The position numbers and the translations under genes are program-made. Shown here piece by piece: positions 10,071-20,659 of a DNA stretch of 64,000 nucleotides. The DNA is from Adiantum capillus-veneris (lineage: Eukaryota > Streptophyta > Polypodiopsida > Polypodiales > Pteridaceae), in assembly GCA_014529385.2 (NCBI GenBank), contig CM043969.1, forward strand, positions 71,088,176 through 71,152,175. Direction: 5' to 3'. Every line of letters begins with the position of its first letter. The stretch's first letter is position 1. The notes beneath the pieces were generated by a model. It did no database searches and was not told where the DNA came from. It worked only from the letters and a program-made list of their open reading frames with translations.

Positions 10071-11013
10071 TTTGAAGGTGTTAGGGCGAGATTGGGAAAG
10101 TTTTATATGTAGGAAATACAGTCCTTAACACAATAAAAAACATTGGTGCTTTGACTATTTTCAGATTCCATGCATGGTTTTAATGCTTGTTGGAGCTCGC
10201 AGATTAAGGAAAAAGTAAGAAACGTCTGTTTTACATCATTTTTTAAGAAATTGCCAACTAGCACCTTGTTTTTTTGGAGAATCCGAGCAAGGTATGATTT
10301 TTTTTGCATCACAGTCTAAAAGTTCAACATTAAAAAAAAAAAAAAAAAAGGAAAGTGGCCGCAAGGACGCGCGAAATGCCCATACGGGAATTTTGGATGG
10401 CCATTTTGCGCGCCCTTGTGGCCACTCTTATTGAGGGCTCTGGAGGCCTTTACATGGCAAAAATTTACAAAATTATTGTGTATAAGTATGAGATAAAGCT
10501 ATAAGTTAGATGTATAGAGAGCAAGAGCTCACCCCCTGGGGCCTTTGAAGGTGTTAGGGCAAGATTTTGGGAAAGTTTTATATGTAGGAAATACAGTCCT
10601 TAACACAATAAAAAACATTAGTTCTTTGAGTATTTTCAGATTCCATGATTTTAATGCTCGTTGGAGCCCGTAGATTAAGGAAAAAGTCAGAAATGTTTGT
10701 TTTATATCATTTTCAAAGAGATTACCAATTTGCACGTTCATTTTTGGAGAATCCGAGCAAGATAAGTTTTTTTTTGCATCACAGTTGAAAAGTTCAACAC
10801 TAAAATTAACCAAAAAAAAGTGGTTGCAAGGGCGCGCGAAATGCCCATCCGGGACTTTTGGATGGGCATTTTGCGCGCCCTTGTGGCCACTTTTGTTGAG
10901 GGTCAAGGGGGCCATTTACAAGGCAAAAATTTGTAAAATTTTTGTGTATAAGTATGAGATAAGGATGTAAGTTAGATGTACAGAGAGCAAGAGCTCCCCC
11001 CTTGGGGCCTTAT
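10071..11013. repeat. 473-bp sequence in two tandem copies
   Basis: The unit begins TTTGAAGGTGTTAGGGC at 10071 and again at 10544, a period of 473 bp. Both copies run through the same landmarks (GGAAATACAGTCCTTAACAC, GCATCACAGT, a GCGCGCGAAATGCCCAT hairpin, GTATAAGTATGAGATAA) to GAGAGCAAGAGCTC and GGGGCCTT. Copies differ by scattered substitutions and small indels, so the duplication is not very recent. No coding content is evident. Confidence 0.92.
10816..10894. repeat. Long hairpin in the second copy of the 473-bp unit
   Basis: Arms 10816-10850 and 10860-10894 pair over about 35 bp with a few mismatches. The core AGGGCGCGCGAAATGCCCATCC pairs with GGATGGGCATTTTGCGCGCCCT with one mismatch. 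The loop is about 9 bases. The first unit has the same hairpin in weaker form near 10350-10425. Confidence 0.85.
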
Positions 11014-11594
11014 AATGACAAATAGGGGCTTTTTTTAATGCATGGCCATGAGATAGAGGTGTAGCGTTTAATGTAATCATAGCACCCCCCCCCGTCGCTT
11101 TTTCTCTGTGTTCAAAGGTCTGGAAAATTCACTACGTAATATCATGTGCATTCACCAAAATGGATTAAAAGTACCCCTTATAGGCCTTATCTACACATGT
11201 TTCTGTAACTTTACAAGAATATAACATCCCTCATGTTGAACACGTGTGCTATGTTACATATACTTTAGTGAACTCCCAAGGTCAAAGGTCTCACAAATCC
11301 TGCACTAAACATTCAACACTAGAAATTGACCAAACAAGGAGCCAATTTTTACTTCCTCGTGTCCACCTCGTGTTCTTGGGAATGTTTTGGTTAAGCCATT
11401 TCTTTGGTATTTGAAACCACATGTGACCCCTATTGTTATAGTATCCAACCAAACGTTTCTTGACTAGCAGTTTACATAGGCTCGATTGGTACATATCTTC
11501 TATGTTAACAATGCATGTATCTATAATTTATGTTTACACTTTCTTTATCCAAATGAGCTACATAGTAAAAATCAAATCCGCAACTTAACAGTTA
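11014..11594. other. Intergenic region before GA-1
   Basis: No gene seen. It holds a short C run (11087-11095) and otherwise ordinary AT-rich DNA. Confidence 0.4.
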
Positions 11595-12708
11595 ATTCAA
11601 AAAGTAAAATATTCAATCCCTACAAGGAGGGGGCGCCAAGCCCTACATGAGGGGAGATGAGAGAGAACACACACACACTCACACAAGGCATGCATGGTAC
11701 AAAGAAATCAGAAGGGACACTTGTCAAGTTCCTCCTCATGTTTCCCTCATGGTGTGCCTGAAGCCTATTGGTTTTTCTACCCAAGGGGTCCAATGATAAT
11801 TTAGGATATTTAATTAATTGATTTTGCATTTATCAAGTTCTCTCTCTCAAAGGGGAAATGGAGACACTTGTCTCAAGGCTACCCTTGCTGCTTGTAATGC
11901 CTCCTGCTTGTGATTCGCTAGGCCTGGAGGGGTCCAATGAGCTTCAAGCATGAGCTACAAGGGGGGGTCGACCCAAGCAAGCTAAGGGGTTGCTTAGAAG
12001 GTATACTCACCCACACACACTCAAAAACACTCTCATTGTGTGCTATGCAAAGTGCAAGAGCTCCCTCTCCTTCTCCAAGCAAGTAGAGGTTGAGAGCCCA
12101 CACCAACACTCTTGGCTATGGAGTGCAAATCCAACCAAGAGCCATGCTCCAATCCTTAATCTTGCCATCTCCTTCTTCTTAATTACTATGCTATTATGTA
12201 TGCTAGCAAGAAGAGTTATGATAAGTGAGGAACTAGTTCTTTCTCCTATTAAATGTTTCTTCTTCCTCTTCCCTACCCTCATTCTCTGCTAACTCTCTCC
12301 ACCTAATTCGAAGGTGTTTGAGGTCTTGGGACTGAGGCTTGGGATAGTTAAAGCTTTCTTCAAGTTTATGTTATGCTTGTGATGCATGAAGCTTTGCATC
12401 TTCATTGCATCACCTAGGTTACAAGTAACACAAAGATTGTGTTGTAACAAGTCTCTCTTAATGGGAGAAATCATAATACAAATGCCTATTGGAGGGGGGA
12501 CCGGCTACACATAAATCCGGTCCTCAATGGTTGTCATGTTCTCTAAATTCTCTCTCTTTCAAAGTGTTGTTCATGCCAAGTTAACTAATTGCTATGATTA
12601 TGTTGCTATCTTCAATTATGTTCACCCGCTATGCTCACAAAGTCATTTCTCAAAAGTACTCTCATTAATTTCCGCTACTCTGAAGTTAAATAGGCCAATT
12701 CCATTACA
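11595..12708 (+). repeat. GA-1 5' LTR
   Basis: It aligns over its whole length with 17305-18412 at high identity. It ends in CA just before the primer site. The start is set by alignment to TGTCAAAAAG at 17305; here the first two bases are AT. Confidence 0.9.
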
Positions 12709-12720
12709 TTGGTATCAGAG
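12709..12720 (+). other. GA-1 primer binding site (initiator-Met tRNA)
   Basis: TTGGTATCAGAG, directly after the 5' LTR, matches the common plant primer TGGTATCAGAGC except for its last base. Confidence 0.9.
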
Positions 12721-13122
12721 AATTTGGTTTCTCTTTTCTTGCTTAAGAAGAGAGGTCCTTAAGTAGCCTATAAATGGTTGATGTTGTTAATTATATTAGG
12801 GTAAGTGGAACTGGGATCTACTATCGGTTTTGTGGAGCCCACTATGTGGGGGATGGTGCACACCTCGGGAGCTTTGAATGTAATATGGAAGTTTTTTTAG
12901 ACTTTCCTATGGCTTTACCATTATTGAGCCATAAGAAGTTCAAAAGGAGCTAGCCCTTGGCAACTCTACTATGTTAGACCTACTCCTCTACTCTCTATAA
13001 TTAACCACTTCAAGCCGTGGGTGTAGATACTTAAAAGCCAATTTTCAAAGGCTGAGTGGAGTGGCAACTAAGGTTTTGAATTGCCAAAGCATACACGAAG
13101 TACATACATAAATTTTGTTAAC

Positions 13123-14500
13123 ATGGCTGACAATAATCAAGAGAGTAGAATGAACATTGATAGCTTTGATTTTGCACATGAAGGTGCTAATGATGATGCT
13201 CCCATGTTTGTGAATTATCTCGTCACTAGGTTGCAGCAAGCTATGGGAAACCTTGCTTTGCAAGCCGAAGTTACTCAACAACTTCGTGCTTATGGAGTTT
13301 CCCTTCCTCTCCAAGAGGAGAGAGAGCTTAGGAGGCCTCTTGAAGAGACCCTCAAAAGAAGACTCTCTCCCATTCGAGAGGAGGAATCCAAAGAGCAAGA
13401 AATCAATGAGAGTTTAAGTTCCTCTAAAGATGTGGCTCCACGAAGACGGCGGTCTAGATGATCGCCCACTCCTCCCAAGAGGAAAAGATCAACACATAGT
13501 CCTTCTCCTCATCACTCTGAAAGGCAAGAGAGGAAACAAAGGAAGAAAAGGGCTAGGACCTCTTCTCCTTCTTCTTCGCCTTCCTCCTCTTTCGATGAAA
13601 GTTGTGGCTATTCTCCTAGAGGGAGGACATCACAAATCATTTACTGCATGGCGAAGGTCACAAAAGCTAAATAAGTTCAAGGAGGGAGGAAAGATTATCT
13701 CTTTTCTCACCTATGATGGCACCTTTGGTGCTACCAACAAAGTGTTGGCCTTCATCCAGCAATTTAATGCGGCCTTTGGAGATGAGGGCTTCACAGAGTC
13801 CTCCAAGCTAGCCATGTAGCTATGCACTTCCAAAAATCAGCTCGTCAATGGTGGGCTAGCCTTCGTGGCAATGGTGAAGACCCAAAGACATGGAAAACTC
13901 TACAAGTTTCCATCATGAAGCAATTCCTTACAAGCGATGCAAAGGATAAAGTCCTTATCAAATGGTGTAGCTTGAAGATTCTCTCCCATGAGTCTATCCA
14001 CAAATATGTAGACAAGTTTTGGGATTTACATCTCAAGGCTACTGTCTTTCAAAAGATAGACTTTGCCAAGCAAAGGTAGCAATTTTGTGTGGGGTTACCT
14101 GAAGAGATGGACGAATACATTAACTCTCAACGGCCTGGTACTATTAGCAAAGTAATCCATCAATCCATGGTTGCTTCATGCATCAATTTCCATCAAGGGG
14201 CTAGACGTAATGTCAAGCCCATGGAAAACAAAGACAAAAATGATGCAAAGGGGAAAACCAATGTTCAAAATTCTTCCCAAGGCACTTCCAACAACAACAA
14301 CAACAATCAATCCAAGGAGAAGGGAGTTTGCAAAGGTAAAAAAAAACTCTCTCTTGAAGAGCTTGAAGCTTTTCGCAAGGACCATAACTGTTTCAAGTGT
14401 GGGGAGCAAGGACATGGCTATCGTTCTTGCCCCAAGAAGAATACTTGCAATGAAACTCCTAGGGCTTCCACCATCGAAGCTCCAAAAGAGGATGCTCATT
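13123..14500 (+). pseudogene. GA-1 gag with CCHC zinc knuckle
   Basis: ATG at 13123 opens a 112-codon frame rich in Glu and Arg that ends at 13459-13461. The capsid-like part follows in another frame (FLTYDGTFGATNKVLAFIQQF, about 13700-13818) and then another, from 13822 (ARQWWASLRG...DPKTWKTLQ...FLTSDAKDKVLIKW). A TAG interrupts at 14077-14079. After an Asn-rich linker a zinc knuckle CFKCGEQGHGYRSC (CX2CX4HX4C) lies at 14389-14430, expected to bind the element's RNA. Frame changes near 13460-13640 and 13820 and the stop make it a pseudogene. The second copy at 61085-62160 supports the reading. Confidence 0.85.
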
Positions 14501-15246
14501 GCAAAGGCTCATCACTCTCCTATGCTTGGGAAAAGGTAATAGAGCATGATGCATTCATCTTGTTTGACACTGACTCTACTCACAACTTCATATCAATGGA
14601 GTTGGTCACCAAGTTGGGCATTCAAGCTTTCGAGATGGGAGATATGGTAACCACTGATGCAGCTTTCAAGGGACAAAAAGCCTCTATTACTCCCTTGATT
14701 GGGAAGTTGAGGCTTCATGTCCAAAGCTATGTGGACAAAGAAGACTTTTCCATCTCTCCTCTCCAACATGAGGATGTTATCTTAGGGGCACCATGGTTTG
14801 ATCGCATGGCTGCCAATATGAAGTTCCCTGAAAGGAGAATTTACTTCACTTACAGGGGAAAGAATATGTATATAGATGCTAGTGAGTGTGGTCGCACTAT
14901 TCCAATCGTAAATTCTCCATGTTTTGATAAATCAATGAAGAGCTCAGTTTCTGCGTATATAATTTTTGTCAAAGAATCGCTAAAAGGTCCTAATGTTTCA
15001 TCAAAGGTGAATGGTAGGAATCAAGAAGAGTTAGACTTGTCTAACTTTCTAAAAGGATTCCAAGATGTGTTCATTGATGATATCCCTATGGACTTACCTC
15101 CAAAACGAGGGGATGCTGACCATCGAATTGAGCTCCTATCAGGAAGCTCACCGCCTAACAAACCTCCCTATCGAGTTTCACAAGCTCAACAAGAGGAGGT
15201 CATGAGGCACACAAGAATTGGTACACAAAAGAATGGTGAGGCCTAG
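14501..15246 (+). pseudogene. GA-1 aspartic protease with altered active-site triad
   Basis: The segment reads AFILFDTDSTHNFIS, where the family has the active-site triad D-S/T-G; here the glycine is Asp (D-T-D at about 14536-14544), which should inactivate the enzyme. Downstream LHVQSYV and HEDVILGAPWF are typical of the plant gypsy protease and the linker to reverse transcriptase. The frame ends at TAG 15244-15246, just before reverse transcriptase, which continues in another frame. Confidence 0.85.
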
Positions 15247-15770
15247 CTCCTCTCCCTTTTTCTCCCTAGTCCTTTTAGTGCAAAATAAAGATGGTACATA
15301 CCGCATGTGTGTGGACTATCGGGCATTAAACCATATCACTATCAAAAACAGATTTCCCGTGCCTCGGGTAGAAGATCTCTTTGATAAGATACAAGGCTCT
15401 ACCTACTTCAGTAGGATTGACCTTAAGAGTGGCTATCGTCAAATAAGGATAGTTGATGAAGATATCTTAAAGACCACGTTTTGCACAACGTTTGGTCTTT
15501 ATGAATATCTAGTCATGCCTTTTGGTTTGACTAATGCACCAGCTACATTCAATCGTCTAATGGAGAAAATTTTTAGACCATACCGCAAATTCACTCGAGT
15601 GTTCTTTGATGATATCATCATCTACTCCAAGTCTTTTGAGGAACATAAGCAACATCTCCAAGTGATTTTTCGAGCATTGAGGGAAAATAAGCTTTTTCTC
15701 AACCAAAAGAAAAGTGATTTTTCAAGCATTGAGGGAAAATAATCTATTTCTCAACCAAAAGAAAAGTTAA
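15218..15770 (+). pseudogene. GA-1 reverse transcriptase, broken by a 52-bp duplication
   Basis: The motifs are in order: QNKDGTYRMCVDYRALN, FSRIDLKSGYRQIRI, YEYLVMPFGLTNAPATF and the catalytic FFDD (about 15602-15613), the usual gypsy form of YxDD. The frame is open to 15742, where the extra copy of a 52-bp segment shifts it into a stop. Apart from that duplication this is the best-preserved part of the element. Confidence 0.92.
15662..15765. repeat. 52-bp tandem duplication inside reverse transcriptase
   Basis: Copies at 15662-15713 and 15714-15765 share GTGATTTTTC, GAGCATTGAGGGAAAATAA and TTTCTCAACCAAAAGAAAA with three or four differences. Fifty-two is not a multiple of three, so the duplication itself breaks the frame. 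Confidence 0.95.
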
Positions 15771-16433
15771 TTTTTCCTTCAAGAGATTCAATACTTAGGT
15801 CATATTATCTCTCAAGATGGCATCCATATGGATCCATTGAAGTTAGAGGTAATAAAAGCATGGCCTAACCCAAGGAATCTACATGAGCTAAGAAGCTTTA
15901 TTGGTATGTGTACATATTATAGATGCTTCATAGCAAAATTCTCTCAACTAGCAGGACCAGTACACAACTTAACTAAGAAGAACGTTAAGTATGTATGGAC
16001 TGCTAAGGAGAAAAATGCTTTTGATAAGCTCAAAGAGAAGCTTACTTCCTAACTAGTCCCCGTACTTCCGGATATCTCAAAACCATTTGAGGTTTAATGT
16101 GATGCTTGTGGAGATTGCCTTGGATCAGTTTTGCTTCAAGAAGGGCATGCCATAGCATATGAGAGCCAAAGGCTCAATAATGATGAACGAGTCTTAAGCA
16201 TTTCTGAGAAAGAGCTTTTAGCTGTTCTACATGCCCTAGACACATGGAAGCACTACTTATTGGGGACTTTATTCATTATACGAACCGATCACCAAAGTCT
16301 CAAGTATTTCATGATGCAAACCAAGCTTTCTGACAAACAAATGAGGTGGGCAAATTTTCTTTCCCAATTTAATTTTCATATTGCTCACATTGTTGGTAAG
16401 CACAATCAAGTGGCCGATGCACTTTCACGATGA
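15771..16433 (+). pseudogene. GA-1 RNase H region
   Basis: After the duplication, ELRSFIGMCTYYRCFIAKFS (about 15886-15945) is the reverse transcriptase thumb/connection. A TAA follows at 16050-16052 and another at 16096-16098 before the RNase H start CDACGDCLGSVLLQEG. The rest is open from 16131: AYESQRLN, SISEKELLAV, TDHQSLKYF, VADALSR, ending at TGA 16431-16433. Confidence 0.88.
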
Positions 16434-16787
16434 CCAAAAGTTAATGCGGTATCTATAGACACTCACAATGATCTATCTTCTATGATAGATGAGTATGCTA
16501 TTGACCCTGACTATAGAGACATAATGTCATCCCTTGCTTTGGGGAAGAAAGAGGAACCATTCACCTTGCAGGATGGTTATCTTCTCCACGGAAATAGGCT
16601 ATGTGTAACACATTCCCTTCGTGATAAAGTTATGTATGGATCCCATGCTCCTCCATATGCGGGGCATAGAAGTATTCAACCTACTCTCCGAGGAGTAGAG
16701 AGATACTTCTATTGGCCTACCATGAAAGTGGACGTACAAGAGTATGTTTCAAAATGTGGGACGACTATGATTTCAAGAGAGAGATAA
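16434..16787 (+). pseudogene. GA-1 integrase zinc-binding N terminus, truncated
   Basis: The segment reads HAPPYAGHRSIQPTLRGVERY and YWPTMKVDVQEYVSKC, the HHCC zinc-binding region of gypsy integrase. The second cysteine and the whole DDE core are missing; the frame ends at 16785-16787. This copy could not integrate itself. Confidence 0.85.
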
Positions 16788-17304
16788 TGTCATAAAATCT
16801 AATATCTAATATCTAACCAAGACAAATGATTTTCTCATATTAAACTGATCACTTAATGTGGGAGAATAAACGGAAACAAGTGTTAAGATATAAACATGTG
16901 CTTATAGATCTATCTGAACACGGGGCCAATGGTAAAGGGTCCCAAATGAGAGATGGTCTATCAAAGAGCAAGGCTAACCAATGGAGCATGATAACTTAGG
17001 GGGTTAGCTTCATTGAAGACCTCCAATAACGTGTGTAAAACTCCTTTGACCTTAGGTAAGCTAGGGCTGTGAGCTTGAGGCGGGAACCCGACCTAGCTCA
17101 AGGTGCTAGTCCTGCTTGTCATGCTTGATGACTGAGGTGCTTGATATTCTTGATGATTGAGGTGCTTGATGATTAAGATGCTTGGGGTGCTTGACATTCT
17201 TGAGATGCTAGGGTTGCACTTGAGGTGGGAACCCAGCCCAAGCTTAAAGTGCTTAAGGGCCAAGATTGTGGTGAGAACTGGGCCTATGCATGAGGGGCTT
17301 GAGG
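16788..17304. other. GA-1 non-coding segment before the 3' LTR
   Basis: No coding similarity. A run of short imperfect repeats (GATGCTTGATGACTGAGGTGC-like, about 17105-17215) and a purine-rich TGAGGGGCTTGAGG (17291-17304) precede the LTR; the latter is a plausible polypurine tract. Confidence 0.6.
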
Positions 17305-18412
17305 TGTCAAAAAGTCAAATATTAAATCCCTACAAGGAGGGGGCGAGCCCTACATGAGGGGGGATGAGAGATAACACCCACACACTCACACAAGGCATGC
17401 ATGGTACAAAGAAAGCAGAAGGGACACTTGTCAAGTTTCTCCTCATGTTGCCCTCATGGTGTGCCCAAATCCTATTGGTTTTTCCACCCAAGGGGTCCAA
17501 TGATAATTTAGGATATTTAATTAATTGATTTTGCATTTATCAAGTCCTCTCTCTCAAAGGGGAAAGGGGGACACTTGTCTCAAGGCTACCCTTGCTGCTT
17601 GTAATGCCTCCTGCTTGTGATTGGCTAGGCCCGGAGGGGTCCAATGAGCTTCAAGCATGAGCTACAAGAGGGGGTCGACCCAAGAAAGCTAAGGGGTTGC
17701 TTAGAAGGTAAACTCACCCACACACACTCAAAAACACTCTCATTGTGTGCTATGCAAAGTGCAAGAGCTACATCTCCTTCTCCAAGCAAATAGAGGTTGA
17801 GAGCTTACACCAACACTCTTGGCTATCGAGTGCAAATCCAACCAAGATCCATGCTTCAATGCTTAAGCTTTCCATCTCCTTCTTCTTAATTACTATGCTA
17901 TTATGTATGCTAGCAAGAAGAGTTATGATAAGTGAGGAACTAGTTCTTTCTCCTATGAAATGTTTCCTCTTCCTCTTCCCTACCCTCATTCCCTGCTAGC
18001 TCTCTCCACCTTCGAAGGTGTTTGAGGTCTTGGGACTGAGGCTTGGGATAGTTAAAGCTTTCTTCAAGTTTATGTTATGCTTGTGATGCATGAAGCTTTG
18101 CATCTTCATTGCATCACCTAGGTTACAAGTAACACAAAGATTGTGTTGTAACAAGTCTCTCTTAATGGGAGAAATCATAATACAAATGCCTATTGGAGGG
18201 GGGACCGGCTCCACATAAATCCGGTCCTCAACTTTTGTCATGTTCTCTAAATTCTCTCTCTTGCAAAGTATTGTTCATGCCAAGTTAACTAATTGCTATG
18301 ATTATGTTGCTCTCTTCAATTATGCTCACCCGCTATGCTCACAAAGTCATTTCTCAAAAGTACTCTCATTAATTTCCGCTACTCTCAAGTTAAATAGGCC
18401 AATTCCATTACA
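17305..18412 (+). repeat. GA-1 3' LTR
   Basis: It starts TGTCAAAAAGTC and ends CCATTACA; 1108 bp, against 1114 for the 5' copy. A reverse-oriented copy of the same LTR lies at 63211-64000. Confidence 0.9.
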
Positions 18413-20025
18413 TTCAGCATCCCCAAATGAGGACATCTTGACAAAGGTTATGATCCACTTTAATAAGAATAAGCGTTAATGATTAAATTGAAATCAAAAT
18501 ATTGCTTGAATTTTTTATTGATACTTGAGACTTGAAACATCTTACAGGCAAATCAAAACATCCAACAATAATTCTCACTCAATGCGACACCATTTAACAA
18601 AAAAAACACATTTATATTGCATTTATAGAGGAATCAGTCTCATGAAAATAATTACAAACGGAGATAATGTTGCTGTTATTAGGCTTCTCTTACAAGTATT
18701 TGTCTTCCTCATCTAGAGATTCATATACACTTGAGTATTTGTGTGTCTATGACACTAGGGAAGATAGTAGTACTATATGGATGGCTTTTCTAAGAGCTCC
18801 TAGAGAGTACCTATTGGTTCAAGATTCTACAAAAATTCTACTATTCTTATCAAAATCCTTTAACATCGTAGTGAAAGGTTCCTCATGGAACAAAAATAGA
18901 GTGATTTCCATCTCTACACATGGTTGCTTGCTCATGTCCTCTGCAAAGAAGTTGACTCTATAAGTAAACAACAGATTATGTGAGCAAAAAGTTATAAAGT
19001 ACAAAATGATAAAGTCCAAAATGATAATCTAATGACAACTATACAAAGGATAAATTATAATAAAAATCTTTGATGACTCTCCGTGTATAACACAACTTAC
19101 TTGCATTGTGAGACTCAATCACATGCTACACAACTATAGATGGCGCGCCAAAGCCATCAACAAAATAGCACCACCCAATGTTATGAGTTATGAAGCCTAA
19201 ACATTGAAATCCAGAAAGAGGTTTATTCTCTCAACGATGATAAAATTAAAGATGGAGATGATGTTAAGCTCTGAATGTAATCTACAAGGGTCATTTTCTT
19301 ACCATTTTATCTTTATGTTGGAGATGAACCCTTACAATGCCCACACACTATTCACACCTCCTATTGTTGTGGTATGCAAGTCATGTGAGCTCATAATTTT
19401 TCCATCTTCGGGAGTAGAGGTTTCCATGTAGTGTGAGTGAATAAAATTAGAAGGAGAAAAATCTTGTTTCATGGTATAATGGAGGTGAGAGAAGGAAGAG
19501 GAGCTAGCTTGGTGTGAAACTATGTGGTGGGCAAGGGGAAGAGATGGGGGAGGAGCTTGCTTGGTGCTAAAATGGAGGTGGGAGAAAGCTAGGCATAGTC
19601 CTAGTCGTTCTTCTTGTATACTTTTTTGGTGTATGAGGGGAGCGGCCAGGCGTGCCCTACCCGATTCCGAAAACAAAAAAACTATAGGGGGTGCATGTGG
19701 TTGTTGTAGCAATGCAGAGCTTAGGAAAGAGTTTGTAGAGAGAGAAAATCACTTTTCAGTTATAGAATAGGTTTGGAAAGACTTTGGAGGGTGGAAAATG
19801 ATGTTTTGAACTTTTTTGAAAAAAAACAATTTTTTGGATTTTTTAGTGCAGGTCAAAAATACTTTTTTGACCATGAAATAAGTTTGGGGACCTTTTAAGG
19901 AGGGAAAACTTGAAATTTGAAATCTTTTGAAAATTTGAATTTTTTAGTGTATTTTTAAATCCGAACCAAAAAGTGGGGGGAAAAAGGTCAAAGTGCCCCC
20001 CCCCCCCCCCCCCCCCCCCCCTCCA
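18413..20025. other. Intergenic region between GA-1 and the inverted-repeat element
   Basis: No recognised gene. Open frames at 18667-18963 and 19522-19770 have no motif or family resemblance that I can name. The stretch ends in a 26-base C run. Confidence 0.4.
19996..20021. repeat. Poly(C), 26 bases
   Basis: An uninterrupted C homopolymer next to the left arm of the inverted-repeat element. Confidence 0.95.
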
Positions 20026-20432
20026 CACTATCTCGCATGGGCATGCTCAAATGGGATCGACGGCTGAGGTGATATGGGCCGTACGATGCGCATTTGGTAA
20101 ATTCGGGGCGTTTGGTAAATTTGGGAAGAAACGTAAATTCAGGCAGGCTTGTAAATTCGGGTTGATCCGCACCCCATGTCTCGAACCCCGGACCTCCCCA
20201 CCACGAGCCATGTGCACTAACCACTACGCCCTCATGCGTACGTTGAAATATAGGCAATTCGAGTATGTCATATTGTAAATGTGAGCCGATTAGTAAATTT
20301 GGGACAAATTTGTAAATTCATGCAAATTGGGAAATTCCGGGCAACCTCATATCGGACGGTCCATAATTGACGCGCGTCTCCTTTTTCTCCTCCACCATTG
20401 ATCCCATTTGACCATGCGCGTGTGATATAGTG
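20026..20432. mobile_element. Small inverted-repeat (MITE-like) element carrying a SINE-like segment
   Basis: Left arm 20026-20063 (CACTATCTCGCATGG...TCAAATGGGATC) pairs with right arm 20395-20432, and weaker pairing continues inwards (GATATGGGCCGT against the inverse of ACGGTCCATAATT). The interior has about eight copies of a GTAAATTCGGG-like motif on both sides of a tRNA-derived segment. No target duplication was identified and no coding sequence is present. Confidence 0.6.
20165..20245 (-). repeat. tRNA-derived SINE-like segment
   Basis: On the minus strand, TAGTGGTTAGTG (A-box-like, complement of 20215-20226) is followed about 25 bases on by GGGGTTCGAGA (B-box-like, complement of 20180-20190). 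Spacing and order fit an RNA polymerase III promoter of a tRNA-derived SINE. It does not fold as a good tRNA gene. Confidence 0.6.
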
Positions 20433-20649
20433 ATGAGCCCCCCCATCCCTTTCCTCTAGCCACCTCACTTACCTTCTCACTAGGTAAGAGGCCATTAAGA
20501 GGTGTAAGGCTACCTTGTCCCCCTACTTTTTTGAGGGTATAGAGTGTGTCCACCACCCTCTTCCTATTGGCTGGCCTCTAATTAGCCTTAATCCCAAAGG
20601 GCCCATAGAGGGTTCATATTTTTCCTAATGAAAGAGGAAAGAGAGTCTG
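20433..20649. other. Spacer before the Helitron gene
   Basis: No coding signal recognised. The Helitron 5' terminus (expected TC) may lie here but cannot be fixed by eye. Confidence 0.35.
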
Positions 20650-20659
20650 AGTGCAGTTG

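Larger units (their letters stand above)
11595..18412 (+). mobile_element. Gypsy-type LTR retrotransposon GA-1, integrase core missing
   Basis: Two direct repeats of about 1.11 kb (11595-12708 and 17305-18412) flank an internal region. The left one ends in CCATTACA and is followed at once by TTGGTATCAGAG, the initiator-Met tRNA primer site. The order of coding remains is gag with CCHC knuckle, protease, reverse transcriptase, RNase H and the zinc-binding start of integrase, the Ty3/gypsy order. The DDE core of integrase is absent: coding similarity stops at 16787 and about 520 bp of non-coding DNA leads to the 3' LTR. I could not find a convincing 5-bp target duplication (AGTTA left, TTCAG right). 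The 5' LTR start has lost its expected TG. Confidence 0.9.

Noticed and set aside
20175-20240. Functional tRNA gene
   Set aside because: Boxes are present, but acceptor-stem pairing and a normal anticodon arm cannot be drawn.
19988-20278. Open frames on both strands with Pro or Gly runs
   Set aside because: The runs come from the poly(C) tract, and the frames overlie a MITE-like element and a SINE-like segment.
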